Source of the DNA: Phycisphaerales bacterium
Lineage (GTDB): Bacteria > Planctomycetota > Phycisphaerae > Phycisphaerales > SM1A02
Length of the DNA stretch: 64,000 nucleotides
Direction of reading: 5' to 3'
Assembly (NCBI GenBank): GCA_014238205.1
Contig: JABABM010000003.1
Location: 1-64,000, forward strand
Both the position numbers and the translations under genes were made by a program. Of the stretch, positions 1 through 7,480 are shown piece after piece (position 1 is the stretch's first letter; the number at the start of each line of letters is the position of its first letter). The notes beneath the pieces were generated by a model. The model was not told where the DNA came from. It saw only the letters and a program-made list of their open reading frames with translations, and made no database searches.

Positions 1-92
1 CCCAGTACATCTACAACGCCAATGACATGGGTGGTGGCGGAACCATCACCATCGCGTTGCCCTTCGAGCCGGTTGAGGAATCAACGGACTGA
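1..92 (+). CDS. C-terminal end of an unidentified protein (partial)
   Basis: An open frame enters from the left edge (first full codon at 3) and stops with TGA at 90-92, giving 29 residues rich in Gly (four in a row) followed by an alternating hydrophobic stretch and an acidic tail ending EESTD. It is followed by a good hairpin terminator on the same strand, which supports a real gene end. Too little is visible to name a family or function. Confidence 0.55.
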   Translation, partial: QYIYNANDMGGGGTITIALPFEPVEESTD

Positions 93-115
93 ATCAACGC
101 AGACCATGAATGATC

Positions 116-149
116 ACGGGGGAGTCCTCATGGGGCTCCCCCGTTTCAT
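116..149 (+). terminator. Rho-independent terminator-like hairpin
   Basis: A 9-bp perfect stem, ACGGGGGAG at 116-124 with CTCCCCCGT at 136-144, encloses an 11-nt loop and is followed by TTTCAT. It lies between the stop of the partial left-edge gene and the convergent phosphoesterase gene whose stop is at 161, so it may serve both. Confidence 0.6.
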
Positions 150-160
150 GCGCCTCGGGA

Positions 161-2137
161 TCAGGGTACTTGGTGAGGGGCCAGCCGCGGAGCACCCTCG
201 AGCACTGCGTGGCCCTGTCTTCCGGAGGCATCCGGCATCCAGGGACCGTGCATGGCATCCATGTTGAAGAGAAGAACCGTCTCCTTGTCCGATGCATGCC
301 GTTGCTTCGGCAGGATCCGGGGCCCATCGTAGCGAGCACTATTCGAAAGGCGAACCTCGTCGATTGCGCCGATGAAGAACGAATTGGCTGCGCCACCGGC
401 CCCGACATCTCCGCCGATGACCAGTGGCTCATGGTTCCGTGTCCGAGTGCCTGATGCTGGAGATGCGGCAATTTGAATGCCATCGAGGTACAGGCGAATC
501 TCCTCTCCGTCATACACGCCTGCAAGATGATGCCACTTGCCTTCAACAAGTGGCGTGTCCATGGGTTCAAGTGACGCGTAGGCTCCATCGAGATGAATCC
601 AGAATGATGGGTGGCCCTCCGAAACGAACAATCCATATTCAGAGCCTTCCGTCTTGGTCACGAGCCCGCGGCGGCCGTCGTACCTGTCTCCCTTGAACCA
701 CGCCTCGAGCGTCATTGAACCATCAGCAAGTTCAATGCTCGTTGAGGGAACCTTCAAGCATGCATGCACTCCATCAAGTTCGAGAGCGAGATTTGGATCC
801 GCCGCCTCGGGGGATGGAAGACTGCTTTCGACAGGCAGTGGATGATGACGCCCTGGTATGGAGAACCGTCTGCCGACTGCCAGGTACTCGATGTTCACGT
901 CAAGACCGGGCCAGCGGAAGCCTGGGTCAATGCCTCCTGCATCGCGTGCCACCTCGAAACTGAAGGTCCTCGTCGTTCCAGGCTCCATGGTTACATGAAG
1001 ATGATCCGGACTGAATCGCCAGCGGCTGTCATCACTGGCGGGAACGATAGAAAGCTCAATTGGATTGGATACCGGATTCTGAAAGGAAACAGTACATGAA
1101 CCCGATACGGACCCATCCTCGTTGAGCCTGATCGATTCAACCATGCCCGGCTGCATCGAGGCCAGTCGCGAGGTTTCCTTGCTTACTTCCGGAGTGATTG
1201 ACCTGACATCCATGACCTCGCCCACTGGATACGAGGCCATCGCGATCTGGTTGTCCCGGACCATGACCAGGTTGTAGTGGTGCAGATACCCGGCATCCGG
1301 AATCGCACCCGACTGCCCCCCACCGACCGTCGCCAAGGTCACGTATTCGATCCCGTCATGTGGCCCGTCATATCGCATCCTGTGAATATGACCGGCAAAG
1401 ACAGCCCTCACGTTTCCAGCTTCCGCAAGAAGTTCATGAACACGAGGCCAGTCGTTTCCATATCCACCGCCGATCCAACGAGGGTGATGCAGAAACACGA
1501 AGACATGGGCGGCATCTCGACCCTTGTAGAGCATCTCCTGCAGCCACTGGAATTGCTCGGGGCTCATCTGCTGCGCTGAGGGGAGGTCGAATCGCTTGAC
1601 CCCGGTTTCAGGGTCGCCTTCATCCGTGTACAGCACGATGAACATCGAGTCCTTGTGTTCGAATGCATACCAGAGCGGTCCGAAATGCATCTCGTATTCA
1701 CGCTCATGTTCACCCTCCGGTTTCTCTCCCTTGCCTCGCCAGTAGACGTCATGGTTTCCCGCGACCGGAAACCATGGAACGAGCAGTTCGTCCATCGAGT
1801 CCTTGAACTCAGTCATCTGGGCAAGCCATTGAGGAGTTTCGTTGTAGCCATTGATCAAGTCGCCGACCGTCATCACGAAATCCGGTTCAACGAGGTTCAC
1901 GTCATCAACAGCCTCACGAAGTACCTCGATGCCCTTGGCAGGCCCACCAGTCCTGTCTCCGAAGATCGCGAACATGAACGCGTCATCTTCCACGGGAAGT
2001 ACCAGTGACGCTCCATCCCGGTTCGTGAAGAAGCGAGTCTCATCCGTCGAAACCGGATGTGGGTCGGGGTCCAGTGGGTTCTGGACATCACCGGTAACAA
2101 GAATGGCAAGGGCGAGCAGGATCGAGGAGGTAATCAT
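161..2137 (-). CDS. Secreted metallophosphoesterase with C-terminal LamG-like domain
   Basis: A 658-residue protein with an N-terminal signal peptide (hydrophobic residues 5-15). Residues about 55-260 form a calcineurin-like metallophosphoesterase with recognisable metal-site blocks: GDRTG (60-64), GDL (92-94), GNHD (127-130), a HH pair near 217 and GHIH (249-252). The first block has Arg where many relatives have His. The last 210 residues look like a LamG/concanavalin-like jelly roll (the phrases LTLEAWF-like, W-H-H-L-A-G-V-Y-D-G and L-Y-L-D-G are typical), usually used for carbohydrate or ligand binding. It probably hydrolyses a phosphoester outside the cytoplasm; the substrate cannot be read from sequence. 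Divergent from the M24 peptidase gene. Confidence 0.88.
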   Translation of the reverse strand: MITSSILLALAILVTGDVQNPLDPDPHPVSTDETRFFTNRDGASLVLPVEDDAFMFAIFGDRTGGPAKGIEVLREAVDDVNLVEPDFVMTVGDLINGYNETPQWLAQMTEFKDSMDELLVPWFPVAGNHDVYWRGKGEKPEGEHEREYEMHFGPLWYAFEHKDSMFIVLYTDEGDPETGVKRFDLPSAQQMSPEQFQWLQEMLYKGRDAAHVFVFLHHPRWIGGGYGNDWPRVHELLAEAGNVRAVFAGHIHRMRYDGPHDGIEYVTLATVGGGQSGAIPDAGYLHHYNLVMVRDNQIAMASYPVGEVMDVRSITPEVSKETSRLASMQPGMVESIRLNEDGSVSGSCTVSFQNPVSNPIELSIVPASDDSRWRFSPDHLHVTMEPGTTRTFSFEVARDAGGIDPGFRWPGLDVNIEYLAVGRRFSIPGRHHPLPVESSLPSPEAADPNLALELDGVHACLKVPSTSIELADGSMTLEAWFKGDRYDGRRGLVTKTEGSEYGLFVSEGHPSFWIHLDGAYASLEPMDTPLVEGKWHHLAGVYDGEEIRLYLDGIQIAASPASGTRTRNHEPLVIGGDVGAGGAANSFFIGAIDEVRLSNSARYDGPRILPKQRHASDKETVLLFNMDAMHGPWMPDASGRQGHAVLEGAPRLAPHQVP

Positions 2138-2209
2138 TCTGCCATTGCACTCTCATGGCTGCCAGAGATCAAGTCCGCTATGGTGGCTGAACACAGGATG
2201 GAGCCCCTG

Positions 2210-3376
2210 ATGTCCAGAGAAACAATCACGGCATGCGTTTTTGCCGGCGTTCCTGCGGTAAATCGATCGCTCTATCACCGCATCCGCTTCCTCGTGGGCG
2301 ATCCTGCGGCCCTCATCGAATGGCAGCATGCAGACGGAGCAACAGAGTCGCTCCTGATCATTCGTGATATCGAAATGGAGCGGGCCCGACGTTCTGCCCG
2401 TGCCGACCAGGTAGCCTGTCCGGCCGACTATACGCCTGCAACCGGGCTCAGTGGAGATCGTGAAACCGCGACCGCCCAGGCACTGGCCGAGTGCCTTCGA
2501 CAGTCCGGCGTCGAGGTGGTGACATGCGATCGCACCTTTCCACTGATCTTCACACACGAGTTGAATACCGCTGGTATCCAGATTGCATACGACCCGGGGC
2601 TCGGAACGACCGAACGTCGTTCAAAGGATGAGCAGGAACTCGAGGCACTTCGAGCAGCGCAGGCCGATACGGAGGCAGCCATGGAGATGGCCTGTCACCT
2701 GGTTGCAACCGCTGGTGTCGATGCAGAAGGTGTCCTGCAACGGGACGATGCAGCTCTGACTTCAGAGCGTATTCGTGAGGCGATCGATGTCTTCCTGCTT
2801 CAACGGAACTATGCAAACCCCGGGAGCATCGTTGCGGGCGGATCACAATGTGCCGACTGCCATGAACTCGGCAGCGGTCCACTGCGAACGGGCGAGACTG
2901 TCATCATCGACATCTTTCCCCGGAACCGTTCATCCCTCTACAACGGCGACTGCACTCGAACCGTCGTTCATGGAGATGTTCCGGATGGAGCCAGGGACAT
3001 CCATGCCATTGTCATGGAAGCGAAGAAACAGGCCATCTCGACTATTCGTGCCGGGGTTACTGGCGAAGCTGTTCACCAGGCGACGATCGATGCGATCACC
3101 GCCCATGGATACCCGGTCGGCCCACCTTCGGACTCACCCCCTGCTGATTTCACTGGCATGGTCCACGGCACCGGGCATGGCATCGGGCTTGATGTCCACG
3201 AACCACCCCTGCTTGACCTGAAGGGACCTGAACTTGTCGTCGGTGATGTGCTGACCGTGGAGCCGGGCCTGTATGGGCGGAACGTGGGTGGCGTGCGGAT
3301 CGAGGACATGGTGGCCGTGACCGCAGAGGGCTGCGAGAACTTCAACAGGCTCCCGGAGCATCTTGATTGGCGTTGA
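2210..3376 (+). CDS. M24 family aminopeptidase (Xaa-Pro aminopeptidase-like)
   Basis: The 388-residue product has a creatinase-like N-terminal half and a pita-bread C-terminal half. All five dimetal ligands of M24 peptidases appear in order: the Asp of VIIDIFPR, the Asp of GDCTRT, the His of GTGHGIGLDVHE, the Glu of TVEPGLY and the Glu of RIEDMV. It should remove N-terminal residues from peptides, probably X-Pro bonds, in the cytoplasm (no signal peptide). I chose ATG at 2210 because GGAG lies at 2200-2203, six bases upstream; ATG at 2180 is an in-frame alternative adding ten residues. Start is divergent from the phosphoesterase gene. Confidence 0.88.
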   Translation: MSRETITACVFAGVPAVNRSLYHRIRFLVGDPAALIEWQHADGATESLLIIRDIEMERARRSARADQVACPADYTPATGLSGDRETATAQALAECLRQSGVEVVTCDRTFPLIFTHELNTAGIQIAYDPGLGTTERRSKDEQELEALRAAQADTEAAMEMACHLVATAGVDAEGVLQRDDAALTSERIREAIDVFLLQRNYANPGSIVAGGSQCADCHELGSGPLRTGETVIIDIFPRNRSSLYNGDCTRTVVHGDVPDGARDIHAIVMEAKKQAISTIRAGVTGEAVHQATIDAITAHGYPVGPPSDSPPADFTGMVHGTGHGIGLDVHEPPLLDLKGPELVVGDVLTVEPGLYGRNVGGVRIEDMVAVTAEGCENFNRLPEHLDWR

Positions 3377-3392
3377 GGCCTTTCCGGCCTCA
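3374..3392. terminator. Hairpin spanning two convergent stop codons
   Basis: TGAGGCC (3374-3380) and GGCCTCA (3386-3392) pair over a 5-nt loop. The left arm contains the TGA stop of the M24 peptidase and the right arm contains the stop of the opposing M48 protease. No long U-tract follows on either strand, so it may be a weak bidirectional terminator or 3'-end stabiliser. Confidence 0.4.
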
Positions 3393-5285
3393 GGACAGGA
3401 CCAGGGGCATCGGGCAATCCAGGGAATCAGCGATGCCACGCAGCAGCAGGGATTCGTCGACAGTGGTCTGCCCGTCATGGTCGATGCTCGCCAGGCACGC
3501 ATCAAGAATAATCTTCCGATCCTTGAAACTGACCTCCTTGAGTTTCTGCAGCGTATGACGCAGTGTTCGCAAGGTGCAATCCGATGCGGCTGGCATCGAG
3601 CGTGTCCCACCAAGAACATCCATGCCTGCCTTGTAGGCATCGCGTCGTTGGCCCGTGTCCTCTGAACCGGTATAGGACACCGTCGCCAGGACCATGGCGA
3701 CCGACTCCATCCTCGTCTTCAAGCCACGTGGTCGACCACGGCGACGCACCTCTGGATCAAATCGCTCCCCGAGGTGCTTCTTCAGAACCGTATGGACCGT
3801 CCACTCGAACAGGCTGACTTGCCCATCCGACTTGATGAGTTTCTCAACCGACTGCATGTACAACTCGTACTGTTCTCGTGACATGCGGGACAGTGAGGGC
3901 ATGCACATGTCGATCAGGGGAAGCTGCTGGACATGAGACATGCCTGCAATCGAAGCATGGAACGATCGAATCGCATCGAGGTGACCCTCATCGAGAGATG
4001 ACTTGATCGATGACAACTGCCGCGTCATCTCCCCTTGATCATCATCGAGGAGCAAGGCCAGGATCAACAGGCGGGCGGACCATGCATCATGGGACGCCTC
4101 GACGATTCCTGCCGGCATGGAACCAAGCAGGGTTTCGGCGGAGGCGACCTCAGCTGCTCCAGGTGTCCCGGCGACCTCGACGGCATTGGCGAGACTTGCA
4201 GTGGACACCTGGGCACTGAACCCTGCGAACGGGACGGGCTCGGAAGTGGTGTCAACGTCGGTACTGATCGTGTCCACGTCGACCTGCTCGATCCTTGAGA
4301 TCCGCTCCGGCAGAGGTGGATGCGTGGCAAAGACCGACTTCATCGCCTGTGAAAAGAACATGTGGTTGTACTCGGTTGCCAATGGGGGCATGGCCGTCGT
4401 GGCATCGAGCCCGGCAATGGCTCGCAAGGCGCCGCCGATTCCTCCTGGATTCCTCGTGTACTGGACTGCCGAAGAGTCGGCGAGGAACTCGCGTTGCCTT
4501 GAGACGGAAGCCTGGATCAGGCGACCGAAGAAAGTGCCGATGAACCCAAGCGCGGCCAGGACGAGACCGATGATCATGATCGCTATCAACGCACCTCCTC
4601 CATCCTTCTTGCTGGAGGAACGCCGTGACGTTCCGGAGTAGGCCATGATCCGAACCAGTTGCCAGCCGATCATTCCCATCACCAGCAGCCCGAAGATGAC
4701 CCCGATCAACCTGATGTTCAGGCGCATGTCGCCATTGAAGATGTGGCTGTATTCATGGGCAATCACACCCTGGAGTTGATCACGGCTGAGGTGCTCGATG
4801 CTTCCACGCGTGACGCCGATGACCGCATCCGTCGACTTGTATCCCGCCGCGAAGGCGTTGATCGTCGAATCATCGATGAGGTAGACGGGAGGAACCGGCA
4901 CACCGGATGCGATGGCCATCTCCTCGACGACATTCAACAGCCTTCGCTCTTCGGGCCTGGCTCCTGCATGATCCAGAAGAGTGCCTCCAAGCGACTCGGC
5001 TACGACACTGCCCCCAGAGGAAAGTTGGCCGATGCGGACGAGGGAACCGCCACCGACAACCAGGATCGTGAATCCAAGAACTCCCAGGAGCACCTTGTAG
5101 TTCCACCAGCTGATCGACAGGGCACTCCCCTGATCCGATTCACTGGCCATGAACCAGTTCAGCAGGATCATCCCGGTTGCGTAGAGCGCGGCGATGATCA
5201 GGAAGACCGCGATTGAAAAGAAGACGATCAACCTGCCGGTCTTCCGGCGAGCCTGGTCCTGGTGCTCGTAGAAGTTCATTGCCAT
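3390..5285 (-). CDS. Membrane M48 family metalloprotease with C-terminal extension
   Basis: A 631-residue protein with hydrophobic segments at about 18-43 and 64-80 and two more after the active site (about 195-215 and 230-255). HEYSH at 177-181 is the zinc HExxH motif, and the Glu of REFLAD downstream is the likely third ligand, so the catalytic core is intact. The last 300 residues exceed HtpX (about 290 residues) and contain acidic helical segments reminiscent of TerB-like domains. It lies 27 bases downstream of lemA on the same strand; LemA-M48 pairs are common and are thought to act in membrane-protein quality control. The substrate is unknown. Confidence 0.85.
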   Translation of the reverse strand: MAMNFYEHQDQARRKTGRLIVFFSIAVFLIIAALYATGMILLNWFMASESDQGSALSISWWNYKVLLGVLGFTILVVGGGSLVRIGQLSSGGSVVAESLGGTLLDHAGARPEERRLLNVVEEMAIASGVPVPPVYLIDDSTINAFAAGYKSTDAVIGVTRGSIEHLSRDQLQGVIAHEYSHIFNGDMRLNIRLIGVIFGLLVMGMIGWQLVRIMAYSGTSRRSSSKKDGGGALIAIMIIGLVLAALGFIGTFFGRLIQASVSRQREFLADSSAVQYTRNPGGIGGALRAIAGLDATTAMPPLATEYNHMFFSQAMKSVFATHPPLPERISRIEQVDVDTISTDVDTTSEPVPFAGFSAQVSTASLANAVEVAGTPGAAEVASAETLLGSMPAGIVEASHDAWSARLLILALLLDDDQGEMTRQLSSIKSSLDEGHLDAIRSFHASIAGMSHVQQLPLIDMCMPSLSRMSREQYELYMQSVEKLIKSDGQVSLFEWTVHTVLKKHLGERFDPEVRRRGRPRGLKTRMESVAMVLATVSYTGSEDTGQRRDAYKAGMDVLGGTRSMPAASDCTLRTLRHTLQKLKEVSFKDRKIILDACLASIDHDGQTTVDESLLLRGIADSLDCPMPLVLS

Positions 5286-5312
5286 GTCACACCCGACCTC
5301 GGCGAGGCATGA

Positions 5313-5906
5313 TCAGGAGAAATCCACCTTCGGAGCTTCCTTCATGGAAGCGTCTTCGATCTCGAACATCGCGGCCTCATTGAAGTTGAACATCCCCGCG
5401 ATGATGTTGTCTGGGAATTTTTCCCTCGCCACGTTGTAGTGCATGACCGAATCGTTGTAGCCCTGACGGGCGAAGGACACCTTGTTCTCCGTCGTGGTGA
5501 GTTCTTCCTGCACCTGCAACATGTTGGCACTCGCCTTCAGGTCCGGATAGGCCTCGACTGCCACGTTCAATCGCCCAAGCGAGCCGGCGAGGGCTCCCTC
5601 GGCACCGATCAATGATTTCATGGCGCCGGTGTTCGTCGGGTCTCCGCCCACGGCCTTTGCCGCTGCCGCGGCCTGATTTCTCGCTTCCGTCACTGCTTCG
5701 AGAGTCTCCCGCTCATGCTTCATGTAGCCCTTGGCCGTTTCCACCAGGTTCGGAATGAGGTCGTACCGGCGGGTCAACTGGACATCGATCTGGGCATAGG
5801 CGTTCTTGACACGGTTTCGACCGACGACAAGCTTGTTGTACATGCCGATGATCCAGAAGAGCAGAAGAACTGCGACAACACCGAAACCAATCAGGATGAT
5901 GAACAT
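5313..5906 (-). CDS. lemA: LemA family protein
   Basis: A 197-residue protein with one N-terminal membrane segment (about residues 3-22) followed by the hallmark LemA core: VGRNRVKNAYAQIDVQL, RRYDLIPNLVETAKGY and the three-helix body. Start at 5906 is chosen because GAGGAGG precedes it with good spacing; in-frame codons upstream give a non-hydrophobic, unlikely extension. LemA proteins are membrane-anchored with a long coiled helical domain; their role is poorly understood. It forms an operon with the M48 protease immediately downstream, which is the usual partner. Confidence 0.93.
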   Translation of the reverse strand: MFIILIGFGVVAVLLLFWIIGMYNKLVVGRNRVKNAYAQIDVQLTRRYDLIPNLVETAKGYMKHERETLEAVTEARNQAAAAAKAVGGDPTNTGAMKSLIGAEGALAGSLGRLNVAVEAYPDLKASANMLQVQEELTTTENKVSFARQGYNDSVMHYNVAREKFPDNIIAGMFNFNEAAMFEIEDASMKEAPKVDFS

Positions 5907-5966
5907 GATGAAGACCTCCTCACTCAGGTAGACTTGACTACCGTAGCAAAGACGGGAGTCACTCGC

Positions 5967-6371
5967 ATGGGCCAGGAGCCACCAGCCCCGGACAGGCATG
6001 ATGATAGGCAAATGAAGCAGAGTGGCTTCTTTGCACGTCTCCATGGCCACAAGGAGAAGGCCAAGCACGGGTTCCAGCTACTCAAGGATCATCTTGCAGA
6101 AGAAAGTGATGAAACGAAATCGATGCTCGATATCTATCGTCGTTCACTTGAAGGCAAGGCCACGAAGGAAGAACTCCATGTGGCAAACGAGCAGTTCAAG
6201 GATCTCATCAGAATTGCAGGAATGGGCACGTTCTTCGGGCTTGTTCCTGGAAGCATGCTTCTGCTTCCCCTTGCCATTGCCGGGGCAAACAGGGTTGGCA
6301 TCAGGCTTCTTCCCTCGTCATTCGTACAAAAGCCGGACAAGGGATCAGGCCAGGATAATCCGGAAACATGA
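5967..6371 (+). CDS. Small LETM1-like domain protein
   Basis: The 134-residue product has a charged helical N-terminal part and a C-terminal segment whose pattern, F-F-G-L-V-P-G-S then L-L-P-L-A then L-L-P-S-S-F, closely matches the membrane-proximal end of LETM1-like domains. LETM1 proteins are mitochondrial cation-exchange or ribosome-binding factors; bacterial versions are poorly characterised. One hydrophobic segment is likely at about 70-95. Start at 5967 has GGGAG eight bases upstream; ATG at 6012 is an alternative giving 119 residues. Its stop overlaps the next start (ATGA at 6368-6371), so it is translationally coupled to the D-amino acid enzyme. The family assignment is by pattern recognition and moderate. 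Confidence 0.6.
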   Translation: MGQEPPAPDRHDDRQMKQSGFFARLHGHKEKAKHGFQLLKDHLAEESDETKSMLDIYRRSLEGKATKEELHVANEQFKDLIRIAGMGTFFGLVPGSMLLLPLAIAGANRVGIRLLPSSFVQKPDKGSGQDNPET

Positions 6372-7480
6372 CTGATCGCATTCCAGCATCCGCAGCATCC
6401 CTGCACACGCCTGCCCTCGTGATCTTCATGGATACCGTCAGACGCAACATTCAGTTGGTGATCAGTGAAGTGGGGTCGACAGATGCCTGGCGGCCCCACG
6501 TCAAGACGACGAAGATGGCACCCATCTTCGCCGCCCTGATGGATGCAGGGATTCGAAACTTCAAGTGCGCCACCACTCGCGAACTGGAGCACCTGCTGGT
6601 TGCGATCCAGAACGCGGGGTGCGATGACGGCGATGTCCTGCTTTCCCACCATCTTCATGGACCTGGCCTGGAACGTGCTGCTGAACTTGCACGGTCACAT
6701 CAGGACGTTCGCTGTTCCACGCTTGTCGAGGATCCCGCCGGTCCTGAGCGGGTCGATTCCTCACTGTCCCTCTTCGTCGATGTCCATACGGGCATGGAAC
6801 GTACCGGGATCCCCATGGCTGACACGGACCGTATTGCAGCAACCGTGGCTGCATGTGAAGAACGATTTCGTGGACTCCATGTCTACGACGGGCAGTTCCA
6901 CGGGCTTGACCCCGACACACGAAGACGCGCTGTCCATGCCAGTTATGGTGAACTGCTGGGTGTCATGAAGTCACTTGGCATCAAGGGAGAACTCGTAACA
7001 TCGGGAACTCCGACATTCAGGGATGCCATCGCCTACACGCCATTTGCCGATTGCGACGATCTCGTGCACCGCGTCTCGCCCGGCACGGTTGTCTTCAATG
7101 ATCTTCGCAGCATCGAAGAACAGCCCGACCTGGAACTTGAGCATGCAGCCTGCATACTGACACGAGTCATATCTGCGCCGGGATCCGGAATCATCACCTG
7201 CGATGCGGGCTCGAAGTCAATCGCAGCCGAGGCCGGAAACCCCTGCGCCATCGTCGAGGGAATGCCCGGCATCGAGGCAAAGACGCCCAGCGAGGAGCAT
7301 CTTCCCCTGGTTCTGGACTCGAACCCAGGTCCTGGCATCGGTTCACTGCTGATGCTCGTTCCTCGCCACGTATGTCCGAGCGTGAACCTGCACGAACGGG
7401 CCGTGCTTGTCGAGGGGGATGGCTCCTGGTCGATCGTACCAGTCGATGCGAGGGCCCACGATCAACTGCCCGTTTCATGA
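6368..7480 (+). CDS. D-threonine aldolase / D-serine dehydratase-like PLP enzyme
   Basis: A 370-residue fold-III PLP enzyme of the alanine racemase-like N-terminal family. RPHVKTTK at 42-49 carries the probable PLP lysine (Lys46), matching the RPHxKT motif of D-threonine aldolases. Near the C-terminus H334-x-C336 sits in the metal-site motif; an H-x-C pair is what eukaryotic-type zinc D-serine dehydratase uses, while D-threonine aldolases often have H-x-D. It probably cleaves or deaminates a D-3-hydroxy amino acid in the cytoplasm; substrate choice between D-threonine, D-serine and hydroxyaspartate is open. Coupled to the LETM1-like gene by ATGA, and its 3' end overlaps the opposing gene by six bases (TCATGA contains both stops). 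Confidence 0.85.
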   Translation: MTDRIPASAASLHTPALVIFMDTVRRNIQLVISEVGSTDAWRPHVKTTKMAPIFAALMDAGIRNFKCATTRELEHLLVAIQNAGCDDGDVLLSHHLHGPGLERAAELARSHQDVRCSTLVEDPAGPERVDSSLSLFVDVHTGMERTGIPMADTDRIAATVAACEERFRGLHVYDGQFHGLDPDTRRRAVHASYGELLGVMKSLGIKGELVTSGTPTFRDAIAYTPFADCDDLVHRVSPGTVVFNDLRSIEEQPDLELEHAACILTRVISAPGSGIITCDAGSKSIAAEAGNPCAIVEGMPGIEAKTPSEEHLPLVLDSNPGPGIGSLLMLVPRHVCPSVNLHERAVLVEGDGSWSIVPVDARAHDQLPVS

